A stretch of 64,000 nt of DNA from Incurvaria masculella (GCA_946894095.1 OX335653.1:14451001-14515000); one strand, 5' to 3'; positions 22,242 through 33,132 are shown, counted from the first letter of the stretch. The notes: generated from the letters alone by a model not told the origin. Made by a program: numbers and translations.

Positions 22242-22553
22242 TGACCACGGCCAAGTGTTGGGTGGAAATCCAAGAAAAAATGTTTCATCATTTCGTTTTT
22301 CGACAAAATTTAATACTATGAATAAGCACTCTATTCCCTAATTGTTTCAGTCTGGAACATAAATTGGGCTTTGATATTTTAAAAAAGGTCAATTGAAAGT
22401 TACTTATCCCTCGTTTATGTGCAATTTTTGTAATGCAATTATACAGATTTCTTTATTTATTATATTTTGAACTAACAGTACGCTATATTTAGACTTTCAC
22501 TGTTGTTAACCATTATCAAAATGTTTTCAGTGTTTAAATTATGGCTTATTTGT
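22242..22553. other. No recognised feature
   Basis: Unique AT-rich spacer between two elements. Confidence 0.4.
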
Positions 22554-22557
22554 TTAA

Positions 22558-22923
22558 GAACGGCCCGTAAGCTATGCTCCCCATACAAACGTAGTTTACT
22601 AATCATTTGGAAACCGCTATTCCAATTTAATTGATATTTAATATCTAATATCAGGTAAGAAATATCTGTGTCTGCATGCTTTTGTTTTTTTGAAAAATCC
22701 AATCCGAATGAAATGAAAGCAAAAAGAAAATCTTCATACGAATTTAGTTTTCTCTGTGGTTTGACCCAGATGCATTTATCGAAAAAACAAAGACATGCAG
22801 ACACAGATATTTATAGCCTAATATTAGATTCCAAATATGAAGTAAGTTGGAACAGTGGATTTCAAATTATAACTCCCTACGTTTGTATGGGAGGCGAAAT
22901 TTTCTGATGCTTACAGGCCGACC
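22558..22923. mobile_element. TTAA foldback MITE, copy 1
   Basis: TTAA (22554-22557) then GAACGGCCCGTAAGC; right end GCTTACAGGCCGACC then TTAA (22924-22927). Long inverted arms: CATACAAACGTAGTTTAC and TCTGTGTCTGCATGC on the left are answered by CATGCAGACACAGA and CTACGTTTGTATGGGAG on the right. The overlapping frames on both strands are a by-product of this symmetry. Confidence 0.82.
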
Positions 22924-22942
22924 TTAAGTCGACGTTTCGTCA

Positions 22943-22998
22943 ACCTCATTATAGACTTCTCCGAGTCCCGAGGAAGTCTACAATAAGGTGGACGTATC
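22943..22998. repeat. Small inverted repeat
   Basis: CCTCATTATAGACTTC is answered by GAAGTCTACAATAAGG around a CGAGTCCCGAG loop. It lies about 20 bp outside the foldback MITE and may be an older element piece. Confidence 0.6.
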
Positions 22999-23000
22999 CG

Positions 23001-23327
23001 GGGCGGTACCATCTAACAAGTAAGAAGAGGATCTACAGGTTTACGCGGATTTTTAATCACGATCAGCCTGCCTTCTGTCTTATTTTTTTCTGCCTTCAAT
23101 ATTTAGGGTAATTTTCGTTAGAGCTGTCCACCCCATAAAATACCAATTTACCTTCATTGCCACATTATAAACTAAAAGAAATAGCAAAAAAAAACTTCAA
23201 CACATGGGGATGATTTTGATAAAAAATATAACTGCATTTTTTTATTTCAAAGAAAATGTAGTCAGGAATCGTATGTTTTTTGTAAATATAACGCATGATA
23301 TAATTGAGATATTATTGCAAAAGCCAA
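23001..23327. other. No recognised feature
   Basis: AT-rich unique sequence. Confidence 0.4.
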
Positions 23328-23528
23328 TAGTGTAGCTTATAAAGGAACTAGTTCTGTGAAGTTATATCAAACGGCAAACTGAAGGCACGGGCAAATTTTT
23401 TACACTGTGCTATTTTATTGTTCTTGTTCTTAAGTTAACTTCAATTGTTAAATGCGCCTTTTCCGTTTTTAGTTAACAGTTTGATATTAATAACTTCACA
23501 GAATTTGTTCCTTATAAGCGACACTGTG
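23328..23528. mobile_element. Foldback MITE, about 200 bp
   Basis: TAGTGTAGCTTATAAAGGAAC and GTTCTGTGAAGTTATATC at the left are answered by TAACTTCACAGAATTTG and TTCCTTATAAGCGACACTG at the right, giving about 40-bp imperfect arms. No sister copy is in the window. Confidence 0.65.
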
Positions 23529-24744
23529 AACCCGTACAGTAATACAGAATTCGTAAATATCTCTTTGTCATCGGTTTAGATTCCAAGCTAGATAAATATT
23601 AATATAAAATCGAATAATGCAGTTTTCGTTTTTATCAACATCAGACCCGTTACTTCTTTGAGTATTTTTCGTTATTTATTTAATTTGCGGATTCGGAAAT
23701 GAAACTACACTTAAATAAACCTGTATACAGTGATTGAGAAAGCGCTTTTTTTGTTTGCAGGTAAACGGGGGATTGAAGGACAAACATGGAAATCGAGTCG
23801 ATGCCTCAGCCGTGCACGTGGTGGATTTGAACCGGAGGGCCCAGGGTTCGATGCACAGCGACGCATGCAATTTTAAGTGAAAGGATTGCGCACGACTGTG
23901 TTGTGATATGAATAAGTTGCGCTATGGCAATATGGTAGTCATTCGGTTAACCGATAATAGAATACAAAGCGCGGGATTTAATTATCTTGCCAAAGAGACT
24001 CTCCATTTTACAAGTTTTGAGAATTGTATGGATACCAGTAGCGGGAGCACAAACGCAACGATACGACTGTATCGGTAGATGACTGTGTTCTTGTTTCGCT
24101 TTTCGTGTAAGCGGAAACGAGAAAGATAGACGTTTATCGGTCGGTATAGCTGTATAGTTCGTTTGCTGCAAAAACAGCCATTTACTACCTCATTTAGCGC
24201 CTGAATAATACTTTTGTATATTTACGAATGATTTCCGAAACCATAAAAACTGAGGAAAAGGTCCCTCTTATAGGAGAGAACAACCATTAATGATACTGAT
24301 AAACCGGAATGGATGGCTTAGGTCACGAGTAAACCACTAATTTAATTAGGTTCAAAAAGTTATGCAGTAACAATATTTCTTCTCTTCAAGACATAAAATA
24401 AAACACAGGCTTTGAAAGCAAAGTTAAGTAATATTTAAGGAAGACAACATTAAAAGCTGGGAAAAGTTAGCAGACGAGATATTCATACCAGGCTAAAAGA
24501 GTGATAAAAATTAAATAAAAAATTGTCAGATCGTTTGGAAATATAGAACGTATGAGTGACAAAGTGAAAAAATGACAAAACAAATTTTCAGAGACGGAGT
24601 GGGAACTGTTATGGTTGGTGAATCGATATAATCTATATGATAGCCCATATTTCTAGGATCCGTAATCGAACAGCTTATATGACTAGATGCAGCAGTTGAA
24701 GAATCGTGAGAGTAATGCTGTGATCGTACAGTAAGGCGCTTTAT
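23529..24744. other. Unassigned 1.2 kb
   Basis: At 23745-23760 a pyrimidine tract ending TTTTGTTTGCAG resembles a splice acceptor, and CCAGGGTTCGATGC at about 23840 resembles a B box, but neither is supported by a matching donor, A box or conserved frame. No repeats recognised. Confidence 0.35.
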
Positions 24745-24795
24745 CATCTTCGCCTACCCCTCATGGGAGAAGGCGGAATTAAGTATGCAAACAAA
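24745..24795. repeat. Fragment of GGGGTAGGCAG repeat
   Basis: CGCCTACCCCTCATGGGAG and GGCGGAATTAAGTATGC look like the complement of the repeat at 3.7 kb. A smaller piece (GTGCCTACCCCTCC) lies near 30410. Confidence 0.4.
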
Positions 24796-26700
24796 ACTGA
24801 GCGGACTCCCGCATTCATTGTTTGCACATAACTGGCGCTTTGCGGTATTCCTGGGTATCGGAGCGTCTAGTGTTATTCAACAACGGAACTGAATGGTCCA
24901 AGTTAATTAAGTTTTTCATCGGAAGTGCAGATGTAGTCACGTAGGTGCTCCATCCAGGGCTGGCACGAGCGTTCGGAACTAATGTAATCGCTCGTGTAGG
25001 AAACGTAATAGAATTCTATTTAAACCAGTATCTAGAGAAGATCTCTGATATTATAAAACAACACGTTAGTAATGTATTTCACGTTAAACGCGGCTTATGG
25101 CGTACGCCTATGCTTTCGAATTTTCACGGGGGCTACGGAAACTAGCCAGGTGTTTCTTCATACCATGTTTGAACGACTTTAGGAACATAAAAAAAAAACT
25201 TTCGTGTAAATTTTAAGTTTTTCTTAATTTTATGTGATAACACCAGGGCTAAAATACGAAACGAATACGTTTATCTGTGTAAAAAACGAGAATATCAAAC
25301 CGATCTTAAAAAAAGGCTAAAGTTAAAAACGGTAATTCCGATTTCATAATGCAGTTTATAAAATATGATATTAGAATAAAATAGACAAACAGTTATGGGT
25401 ATAATTTTTTTTATTAAACCAGTAATATTAGTGGCAACCCTAGTCTCAGGGTTCGTTACGGGCCCGCTTATTAGAATAACCCTCATTATATGCACCGCGG
25501 CGCCTACACCTAGAGCTACATACATGAACTGAATAGCATTGCATCCGAATTGAGTGATACAAATAGTAAGAAAAGTAAAAAAAAATCTGCATCGTTATTA
25601 GCACTGGCTTTGAGATTAGAAGTAGTAAGGTACCTAATAAGCTACCCTAAAACCTATGTACCGTAAGTACTCAAAATTGTATAGTAGCCTTACCTAGGTT
25701 AGGTTAGGTTACTACGTAATAAACTATCACCGCGTTTACTGGCCCGACCCGCACGGTGTCCCCTTCCTCGCTCTCGTATATCATACACATTACCTGACGT
25801 GCATTCGGTATTGTATGCAATGCCTAGGTAATGTATAAAATAATTGATGTTTCAAACATTATCTGAAAGTTTTTGGTATTGTATAGAACGCCTAGGTGTT
25901 TTATTCAATACCGGAATATACAGATTGCCGGATACATATAGTATATCTATGCACAATATATACTTATATATTGCTTACTTGCTTAGTGCGTAACAAGTTG
26001 TGCGACTCCTATGTATTGATAAATATTTGATCCCTCTAACTTGCGGTAGTGGTACTTTAGATGAGGTCTCAATCCCACAATTTCTTCGTCCTATAAGCAC
26101 AGCGCCATAAACTCTACCAGTCAGTACATTTCGTATTGAAAATGTTTAGATCAAAACAAAAACAATGGTTATTAAATATCATTCTAATTTTGGACATTTC
26201 AGTCGAGTTGTTGCTCTTGACAAAAATGTCCAAACTTAGAACTGATGTGAAGCATCCTGGGTTGGCTCCATATCTATCGAGAGCGCTGTTTGCGCACGCC
26301 TGCGCCGGGCATAATTGACGAGGAAGGCGCTCCGAAAGTGCCACTCTGTGCTTCTTTAATAATCTATGACTCTGCAGTAAATTGGCGAAGGATGCCTTCG
26401 CGTCAGGCCCGGCTATACTTCCAGCCGGGTGAGTCCAGGCGCCCTGAGAATGTCTAGGTACGAGTAAAATAAAACGTGGGAGTGGGAGAGACAGATTGCG
26501 ACATGTTTAAGGGTGTGTGTAAATCAGAAAAGATGGCGCCACGGTCGTTTGTATTTATTTCTGCTCTAGCTCCGTAGAAAGAGAAAGATAATCTGTATTA
26601 GCGCACATACTTCTCCGAACTCTTTGTCAAGCTTTTCAAAAATATGAAGTCACACAAGCTGTTGCAATGGCGAGTACATTAATTTCGCCGGCGTATTCCT
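24796..26700. other. Unassigned 1.9 kb
   Basis: Contains TAGGTTAGGTTAGGTTAC (about 25693), a short CCCGGCT / AGCCGGG hairpin near 26410, and overlapping frames on both strands at 26114-26344 without domains. AGATGGCGCC at 26531 is one of the CTCF-like words discussed in the findings. No repeat families recognised. Confidence 0.4.
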
Positions 26701-27065
26701 TATGTTTTTTTGAAGACAAAAAAAAAGTGTTTTTTCTAAAGTCCCTAAAGTTACCGAGATATTAATATTTGAAATTTATGTTTTCGACTAGTGTAATTTG
26801 ACGCGATGTTGTAACCGTGCCTTGTCATGGAACCCAGATCCCACGTAGCTTGTTAGGCTATAGTAGCCATCCATGTCCAGTGACATACAGTGTTCCCACG
26901 TTCTTTCGGAAAATTAATTTTTATTTACGCTAAATTGTTAAATTACCCTTTTTATTTAGAGAATATTCAGAAAATAGGTATTCAAAATTTTTGTTTATTT
27001 CAATCCCAAATTAAATGCACTGGCTGTTGCAACGTCTTGTATAACTGTATTGGCGACCACATTAT
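26700..27065 (-). repeat. Dispersed repeat with embedded SINE-tail module, copy 1
   Basis: Its reverse complement matches about 31620-31995: GTTGCAACAGCCA, GGGATTGAAATAAAC, GAACGTGGGAAC, CACGTGGGATCT-like and GTCGAAAACATAAATTTC blocks in the same order. The piece GTAGCCATCCATGTCCAGTG in the middle is the SINE tail. Confidence 0.6.
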
Positions 27066-27433
27066 GCTGTTGTACTAGTATATCTCATAAGACAATTATA
27101 AAAATAAGCTGGAATTTCCTAGATAATTGTACAACTTTTTGCTAATGATTGTCTCCTAGATGCAAGGCTTGTTTATAAATAGTTTTATGACATTAAAAAC
27201 AACTGTTTGGTGTGCTCGCCAATGCAGTTATAGTAAATAAAATCCCATTTTTGGGGAGTTATAGCAGAAATAGCGACGAATGACTGAGGCGCTATCTACA
27301 TGGCTCCGCAAACACCCTTGGAGAGCCTTGGTAGGTGTGACCTTATTATAATTTGTTTAAGTTGCAATATTTACTAAAGCCTTTCATTGACTAGTTTCAA
27401 TTAAATTCATTTAAGCTTTTTGGTAGTCAAACT
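27066..27433. other. Unassigned, with a dispersed fragment
   Basis: 27250-27325 matches 9540-9655 (GGGGAGTTATAGCAGAAATA, GGCGCTATCTACATGG). TTTTTGGTAGTCAAACTA near 27418 recurs near 32521. Confidence 0.45.
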
Positions 27434-27583
27434 AAATTGTCCGTGTTTTCCATCCAGTTCAATGTAGCCGTGCCCATAAAGGGAAGTGACATGGCACCAA
27501 ATTCCTTCGGGAATGTGGTGTATTGGGCTAATATCATAATAGTTGTGCGGTAATAGCCATACATGTCAGGTTGCATAAAAAAA
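27434..27583 (+). mobile_element. SINE 3' half
   Basis: AAATTGTCCGTGTTTTCC through TTCCTTCGGGAATGTGGTG to CATGTCAGGTTGCATAAAAA. Well-preserved tail, no head. Confidence 0.78.
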
Positions 27584-27831
27584 GAAAATAAATGCCCGCG
27601 GCTCAGCCCGCGTTCAAGTCGAATCCGATGATTAAATTTGTACCATACTGTGTACTCCTTAGGTAAGCGTGCGTGATGGTAAGTAAAATATAATAGATGG
27701 TAAAAATCAAGCTAAACGTAGATTTGAATTGCGTAAAAATCCGGTAAGTAAGTCATTCTCCAGCTATAAGCGAATTGAAAGACAGACGCCAATGGTTGAA
27801 TTCTACAAGAGTTCAACATTTATTTATTAAT

Positions 27832-28005
27832 TTTTAGGGTTCCGTACCCGTACCCGTATAACTAAGTCGCCGCTGTCAGTTCGTCCGTCTGTTGGCGGGC
27901 GGTATCTTTGAATCGTAAATTTGAAATTTTCTATTGCGTGGTCTAAAAATAGTAATTTTTTGGCATGGTCCGGAACCCTTCGTGTGCGAGTCCGACTCTT
28001 TTTTC
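27832..28005. mobile_element. GACG/CCGT-microsatellite element, decayed and deleted
   Basis: TTTTTAGGGTTCCGTACCC start and CGGAACCCTTCGTGTGCGAG end remain; the CCGT array is reduced to a few units and the middle has been lost. Confidence 0.65.
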
Positions 28006-28218
28006 CGAGATTTTTTGACCTTAGAAACCTACTTTTATGACTTAGTGAGGCCGATAGGCAGATAGGCCTTAAGACATCAAGGTTTTCATTGACGTTTCCG
28101 TCAACCTTATTTTAATTTGCAAATAGATTTTTTTTTTCCAATAAAATAAAATATGAAACATTGTTCGTGCCCTCTAGACTGAAGACGTCTAGACTTTGTA
28201 CACGGATCTACTGCGGGC

Positions 28219-28254
28219 ATCCGGCCGTGAACAGACACCTGTTCACGGCCGGAT
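28219..28254. repeat. Perfect 16-bp-arm hairpin
   Basis: ATCCGGCCGTGAACAG and CTGTTCACGGCCGGAT are separated by ACAC. The arms are GC-rich in an AT-rich setting. No matching copy in the window. Confidence 0.85.
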
Positions 28255-28472
28255 AGATACCTTAAAAAGAAAATTCTACGCCTGTGTACGTACTCTTGAA
28301 TCTCACTTCCATCGGTGAGTAAGAAGTAGTGAAAGTAGGAATATTTTTTTTAATTAGAGTTTGACTGTTTCTCACGCGAGAACTTCTCGTGTTCGCTTCC
28401 TGAGTTGACCCCCTGGACGTTGTGAACGAGATGTCTATTTATAAACGAATTGTTTGCCACGAAGCCGACATG

Positions 28473-29110
28473 GGAGAATGGCGCAGAACGTTTAAAATGC
28501 AGATCGTATAGAATTAAGTTTTGACAAAAAATCAAGACCATGAACAATGTATAATAAGCAGATCTTATAATTTTAAACGTAGTGCATAAAGACGTTGAAC
28601 AGGTAAAATAACTATTTTCTTCGTTAATTTGAGTATCTGCATGTGAAAATACTGTTTATTTAACAAAAAAAAAACCATGCATACAATAATGCGAAAATAT
28701 TTTATTTGATTAACACCCTAAAACTTTATGCATTGAGAGCATATACTTGCGCGCGAATTAATTAAAAATCCATTACCGCAAGTTTAGAATAGGTTAGGTT
28801 AAGTTTTTGGCGATTTCTTGGTCTATTAAAAAGCTATTTCTTCTAAGGTCTTCGTAGCTATTTTAGCGTTTGCTTTGTATGCGTTTGGAGTAGTCCGTTT
28901 CGGTTTATCCATACGGCATTTTGTTTTTAATAACCAGTCGAAATCGGAATTCGCTTTAGGAATTAAATACGTTGTTACTTTTATACGTGCATGGCAAAAA
29001 GAGTGATTTGATTTATTAAATTACATATTGTGGATTTTATAAGATATGCGTGGTTTTAATATTTTGCAAAAAAATCTACTTTCAAAGGTTGTGAATTTTA
29101 ACTTAGCCCT
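28473..29110 (+). mobile_element. 8-bp-TSD element, copy 4 (old, decayed)
   Basis: GCGCAGAACGTTTAAAATGC and GCAGATCGTATAGAATTAAG match the left arm of copy 1; AAGATATGCGTGGTTTTAAT and AAAGGTTGTGAATTTTA match the right arm. Most of the ACGTATAAT words have decayed, and no target duplication could be fixed. It shows the family is older than its three fresh copies. Confidence 0.7.
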
Positions 29111-29509
29111 CTGTCCCGCCCGCCCAAAAATCGACCAAGCTCAAGACGGGTCTGTTCACTTAGTTCGAATGTTAAGATATTCAATGACAAACCTAATTAA
29201 TCATTCTTCCAGCGCTACCGAATATAATGTAGTAATATTTTAATCGTGAAGCGATACGAACTCTGCAAACTGTAATAATGTTGTCACGACATGTCGTCGG
29301 CTCGGCCTGTAGATTGTATCTGCCGCCTCCGCTACCTGATCACGGAATTTATTATCTCTTCTACGAGTAAGATGACGTTACTAGATAGGATTTGAAATTT
29401 GCCGAGGCACTGTTATAAAACTATAATATATGTATAATAACCACCAGTACTCAATCTTAATAAATGGTTACTTGAAATTATTCCTTTTCCATCGACTAAA
29501 TTGATACAT
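29111..29509. other. No recognised feature
   Basis: Contains CTACCTGATCACGGAATT (about 29332), like blocks at 15.16 and 19.57 kb. Otherwise unassigned. Confidence 0.4.
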
Positions 29510-29855
29510 ATGTCAGTCAGTCAGTCAGTCAGCGTGTTTGCGTCCACTGCCACATACGCCTCTCAAATTTTCCTCCAGCCCTCCCTGCCCTCAGCGGTAC
29601 GGAACCACTGTTTTATTGTCGTCGTCCCACCAGTCGGGGATCTTCCCACTCTCCATTTTTCTGTCCACGGCCGCCAGTGTAGGACACGGTTACTCCAACG
29701 GTCGTCGTCTCTTCGGTTGACGTGACCAGCCCACTGTCACTTGAGCTTAGCCACCCGGTGTCCAATATCGACGACTTTGGTGCGTCGGCGGATTGCCTCG
29801 TTGCGTACCATATCCCGTAGCGATATTCCCAACATTCAGTATTCTGCAAATTCAT
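29510..29855 (-). pseudogene. RTE-clade LINE reverse transcriptase C-terminal remnant
   Basis: On the minus strand, one reading frame from near 29837 to about 29565 encodes a peptide beginning MLGISLRDMVRNEAIRRRTK, continuing KVVDIGHRVAKLK, then a TGA where the family has Trp, then QWAGHVNRRDD and WRPWTEKWRVGRSPTGG. This is the end of the ORF2 protein (reverse transcriptase/endonuclease) of RTE-type LINEs. It is followed by the 3' UTR block CAGTGGACGCAAACACGC and a (CTGA)n tail at 29510-29530, which is usual for the clade. The stop codon and loss of everything upstream make it dead. The block at 16.1 kb is a shorter relative. Confidence 0.75.
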
Positions 29856-30247
29856 ATATTTATTTATATTTACTTAATAAAAAAAGAAAGTAGAACATTT
29901 CTGAACCATCATTAGCAAAGTTCGGAATCCATTCATCAATATAAGTTTTAATGGGTAAAAAGTTGCATTGCTTTGTAACTCTCTATCACAATAACTTTTT
30001 ACAGTTACAATGCAATGAGTTTAGGAAAAAATACTGAACAAAACTTGTTGCAATGCAAAAAATACCAATGAGCAATACAATTATCAATCTTGGCTTCTAT
30101 TTGGACTTTCTAAGAGCTTTGACTACAAATAATTAAATTAAGTTTGGCGATATTAGACCAAGATAAATGAACATGATAGAAATATACCCATTGAATTGTA
30201 GCACCCGTAATCGAAAATCATGTATGATAAAATGTATGTTCGTACCT
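29856..30247. other. No recognised feature
   Basis: AT-rich unique sequence. Confidence 0.4.
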
Positions 30248-30388
30248 CGGTGGTACGAATGAACGATGGTCGGAGCGGTAAAGAAAATAGTTCGTTTTTT
30301 CCATCCAGTTCAATTTAGCTGTGCAATGAAACGAATATCATGACTGTAGGTATGGTATTAGCAATCCATGTCCAGTCACATAAAAAAA
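30248..30388 (+). mobile_element. SINE (GTCCAGT-CACATAAA tail subtype), partial
   Basis: CGTACCTCGGTGGTACGAAT, GAACGATGGTCGGAGCGG, TTTTCCATCCAGTTCAA, then a deletion and CCATGTCCAGTCACATAAAA. It belongs to the subtype shared with the 5S-headed copies. Confidence 0.7.
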
Positions 30389-30903
30389 CCTTAAGGTGCT
30401 CTATCATCCGTGCCTACCCCTCCTCAGAAGTATCATGAGGTATCGAAGCTAAAATGCTATCTAGGTCAACCCGGTGACGTCCTGCTATACATTTACATTC
30501 TCTACATTATTTGTCACCTTCGAAAGTGGTTTTTACATAATAAATCAGGCAAATGGGCAACGCAACACGAGCGCCGCCTCTCGGAGAAAATCATGAAAAA
30601 TAACACACGTGACGGGCTCGAAGGAGAAAAATTGTCGTCACACCCTTCGGGTGGGCGGGAGCTGTGAATGGTGAAAAAACATGTTTTTCGGCGGTCACCG
30701 CTCTTGGTATCCAGATTAAAGATTATTTGTTGGTACATCGACTTCACTAAATATGGATGTGTGGCCCGTAGAGGTTTTTTTTTGCGACGGAGAACGCGGG
30801 TTCAAATGCACCGTTTTTATCCTTTACTGAAATTCACATTCTTGTTGAGAATGACCCTACTTAGTCTGGTTTTCACCAAATGCTGATTTATTTTAATCGT
30901 CAC
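30389..30903. other. No recognised feature
   Basis: Overlapping open frames on both strands at 30410-30747 without domains; a short CACCCTTCGGGTGGGCGGG hairpin-like patch near 30640. Confidence 0.4.
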
Positions 30904-30907
30904 TTAA

Positions 30908-31275
30908 GAACGGCCCGTAAGCTATGCTCCCCATACAAACGTAGTTTACTAATAATTTGAAAACCACTCTACCAATTTAATTGATATTTGATACTTAATA
31001 TCAGGCAACAATAATCTCTGTCTGCATGCTTTTGTTTTTTTGAAAAATCCAAACTGAATCGGATGAAAGCAAAAACAAAATCTTCATACTAATTTTGTTT
31101 TCTCTGTGGTTTGACTCAGGATACATTTACCGAAAAAACAAAGGCATGCAAACACAGATATTTGTTGCCAGATATATGATACCAAATATCAAGTAAATTG
31201 GAACAGTGGTTTTCAAATGATTAGTAAACTACGTTTGTATGGGAGGCGAAATTTTCTGATGCTTACGGGGGCACC
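30908..31275. mobile_element. TTAA foldback MITE, copy 2
   Basis: TTAA (30904-30907), GAACGGCCCGTAAGCTATGC start, GATGCTTACGGGGGCACC end, TTAA (31276-31279). Same long inverted arms as the 22.6-kb copy, with about the same length (368 vs 366 bp). Confidence 0.83.
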
Positions 31276-31279
31276 TTAA

Positions 31280-31396
31280 AGGGCCTTTATGACTAAAGTG
31301 CTGATAATCTTATACTAGTATTGATTGCAAGCTACTAGGAAAGGCCCTTAATATGTGGCGATTAAGCTAATCAGCAGTGGGTGAAAAAGGCCCTTG
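31280..31396. mobile_element. Short MITE with GGGCCTTT ends, copy 2
   Basis: AGGGCCTTTATGACTAAAG to GGGTGAAAAAGGCCCTT; reverse complement of 4347-4452, with AAGGGCCTTT-type inverted ends. It directly abuts the TTAA of the foldback MITE. Confidence 0.65.
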
Positions 31397-31475
31397 CCAG
31401 GATAAGCCCGTCGTCAGTCGTTATCATCACATTATTTATCGAACCGGCGGCAATATAAAATTGTAAGGGTTTTTG

Positions 31476-31556
31476 ATGTCTAGTTCAATGTAGATGTGAT
31501 TGCAAAGGGAAGGTTCTGTCATGGCACCTAATTTCTTCGGGAATATGGTTTTTGGG
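31476..31556 (+). mobile_element. SINE body fragment
   Basis: CTAGTTCAATGTAGATGTG, GGGAAGGTTCTGTCATGGC, TTTCTTCGGGAATATGG. No head or tail. Confidence 0.6.
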
Positions 31557-31599
31557 TTCATTTTACTATTTCATCTTAGAACATTTCCTCTCGTCCTTT

Positions 31600-31998
31600 C
31601 GATACTCTTGGTTACAATCTTCCATTTCGATTAACATAGGTGTTGCAACGGCCACTACACACAATTTGGGAAATTATTATCGGGATTGAAATAAACAACA
31701 AATTTTTTATAACTTTATTCCGAATATCCTCTTCACTAAAAGGTTGAATTCATCGATCTAGTGCAAAAACAATCTAATGTTCCGTAAGAACGTGGGAACG
31801 CTGTGTGTAATTGGTCATGGATGGATAATATTACACCTACTGTCATGACATTAGCCTGACAGGCCACGTGGGATCTAGGTTCCATACGAAGACCTTCTTT
31901 GGTGAAAACATCTTGTCAAATTACACTAGACGAAAACATAAATTTCAAAATGTATGTCTCGTCGATTTAGATAACAATGAATATTTACTGTTTTGTCT
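31600..31998 (+). repeat. Dispersed repeat with embedded SINE-tail module, copy 2
   Basis: Partner of 26700-27065 in the opposite orientation. The embedded module here is longer: TCATGGATGGATAATATT, CTACTGTCATGACATTAGCC, CCACGTGGGATCTAGGTTCC, like the tail of the 5S-headed SINEs at 58.5 kb. A 62-codon frame (31868-32056) is not convincing. Confidence 0.6.
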
Positions 31999-32040
31999 TG
32001 AAAAAATCATGAGAATGACTCTCCCGATTATTTTTAATTT

Positions 32041-32413
32041 GTTTTATGCAACCTGACATGGATGGCTAATACCACACAACTATCGTTATGATATTAGCCC
32101 AATACACCACATTCCCGAAGGAATTAGGTGCCATGCCAGGACCTTCCCTTTAAAAGCACGGCTACATTGAACTGGATAGAAAACACGCACAATTTTTCAT
32201 TGCCGCTTGGATCATCTTTTGTCCAATGCGATGGTATCAACCCGGGCAGGCTTAAAACCTACCACCTAGTAGGGTAAGGGGACCTACAGTTTTACATGGA
32301 TTCCGAACCATGGAGCAGCTTGCATTCGTGACGAAATGCACTTATCGAACTCAGAAAGAGAATATGTGCATGTCGGGGCGCGGAATTGAACCTAGACCTC
32401 AGGTACGCTAAGG
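32041..32413 (-). mobile_element. tRNA-headed SINE, head truncated
   Basis: GTTTTATGCAACCTGACATGG to CCTCAGGTACGCTAAGG; the body is complete, but the last part of the head (A-box side) is cut off where another sequence begins. Confidence 0.82.
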
Positions 32414-32416
32414 CTC

Positions 32417-32480
32417 GCCTGATGATGGACCGAACGTTTGGTCCGAAACGTCGTGCAATATAATCGACACACCGTGAGTA
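32417..32480 (+). ncRNA. Possible hammerhead-ribozyme-like motif
   Basis: CTGATGA (32419-32425), a stem GGACC / GGTCC (32427-32431, 32440-32444), then GAAAC match the order of a hammerhead core. There is one extra T before the stem, and the following stem III (GTCG / CGAC) lacks the usual closing A-U pair. Hammerheads of this kind are known in Penelope-like retroelements and small retrotransposons. Treat it as a decayed candidate. Confidence 0.35.
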
Positions 32481-32889
32481 AGCCGTTTTCCACTTTACAT
32501 TTCATTTCATTTATTAAAACTTTTTGGTAGTCAAACTACACCAAGTTACGTCACAAAGATCCGCGGGTTCGATTAACCCAGTAAAGAAGAACCCGCAAAG
32601 AAAATTCACGGGTTTACATAACATATTTCCCGTCCACAATTATGAAATAAATAATTCGATCTAAATGCTACTGCCAAATAATTCCTTGGTAGAACAGATT
32701 AAGGCAAAGAACAAAGAACAATAGAACAGCAACTCTCAGTTTAAGTTACTTAACTCAGTTTAAGTTACTAACCCTAAAATGAGAGTTAACCACGGCAATC
32801 TCAAATCATATCTGATGTAGCAGTCGTTGCAACACCGTATAGGTTATTAATGAATTAACGCCCAGTATATTTGCTGAAGTAATTGCACC
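32481..32889. other. No recognised feature
   Basis: TTTTTGGTAGTCAAACTACA near 32520 recurs at 27.4 kb. A local duplication CTCAGTTTAAGTTACT is repeated at 32736 and 32756. Otherwise unassigned. Confidence 0.4.
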
Positions 32890-33132
32890 ATACGACTAAT
32901 GTTGCGTTATCGCTGCCTGTCTGCTCGCATCAGCTGCGACCTTGCACAAGACACTTTCATACGTAAGCAATAAGCACGTGCTCGGAGCGGTTAGACTGGT
33001 TCCCTGCCACCGCACCGGCTTCGGGTCGAACGACCTGGGGAAAGCGTTTCGTTTGAAAGAGGAAAAGCTATTCACGCTTGAAACGACTCTGGCTATACTA
33101 GGAAATAAATGATTTGATTTGATTTGATTTGA
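32890..33132 (+). mobile_element. Probable LINE 3'-end fragment with (GATTT)n tail
   Basis: Ends GGAAATAAATGATTTGATTT plus further GATTT units, the style of tail seen in many insect LINEs. The 200 bp before it are GC-richer than the surroundings but too short or decayed to assign a clade. A 91-codon minus-strand frame overlaps and is probably chance. Confidence 0.4.

Noticed and set aside
22472..22907. Two opposite-strand frames with the same first residues (MSACLCFF and MSACFCFF)
   Set aside because: They are mirror readings of the two inverted arms of a foldback MITE, not related genes.
23745..23870. Possible exon: TTTTGTTTGCAG acceptor followed by an open stretch, and a B-box-like CCAGGGTTCGATGC
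   Set aside because: No matching donor, no recognisable peptide, and no A box at tRNA distance.
26114..26344. Overlapping frames on both strands suggesting a gene
   Set aside because: Neither shows a domain, and the open state on both strands is common by chance at this length.
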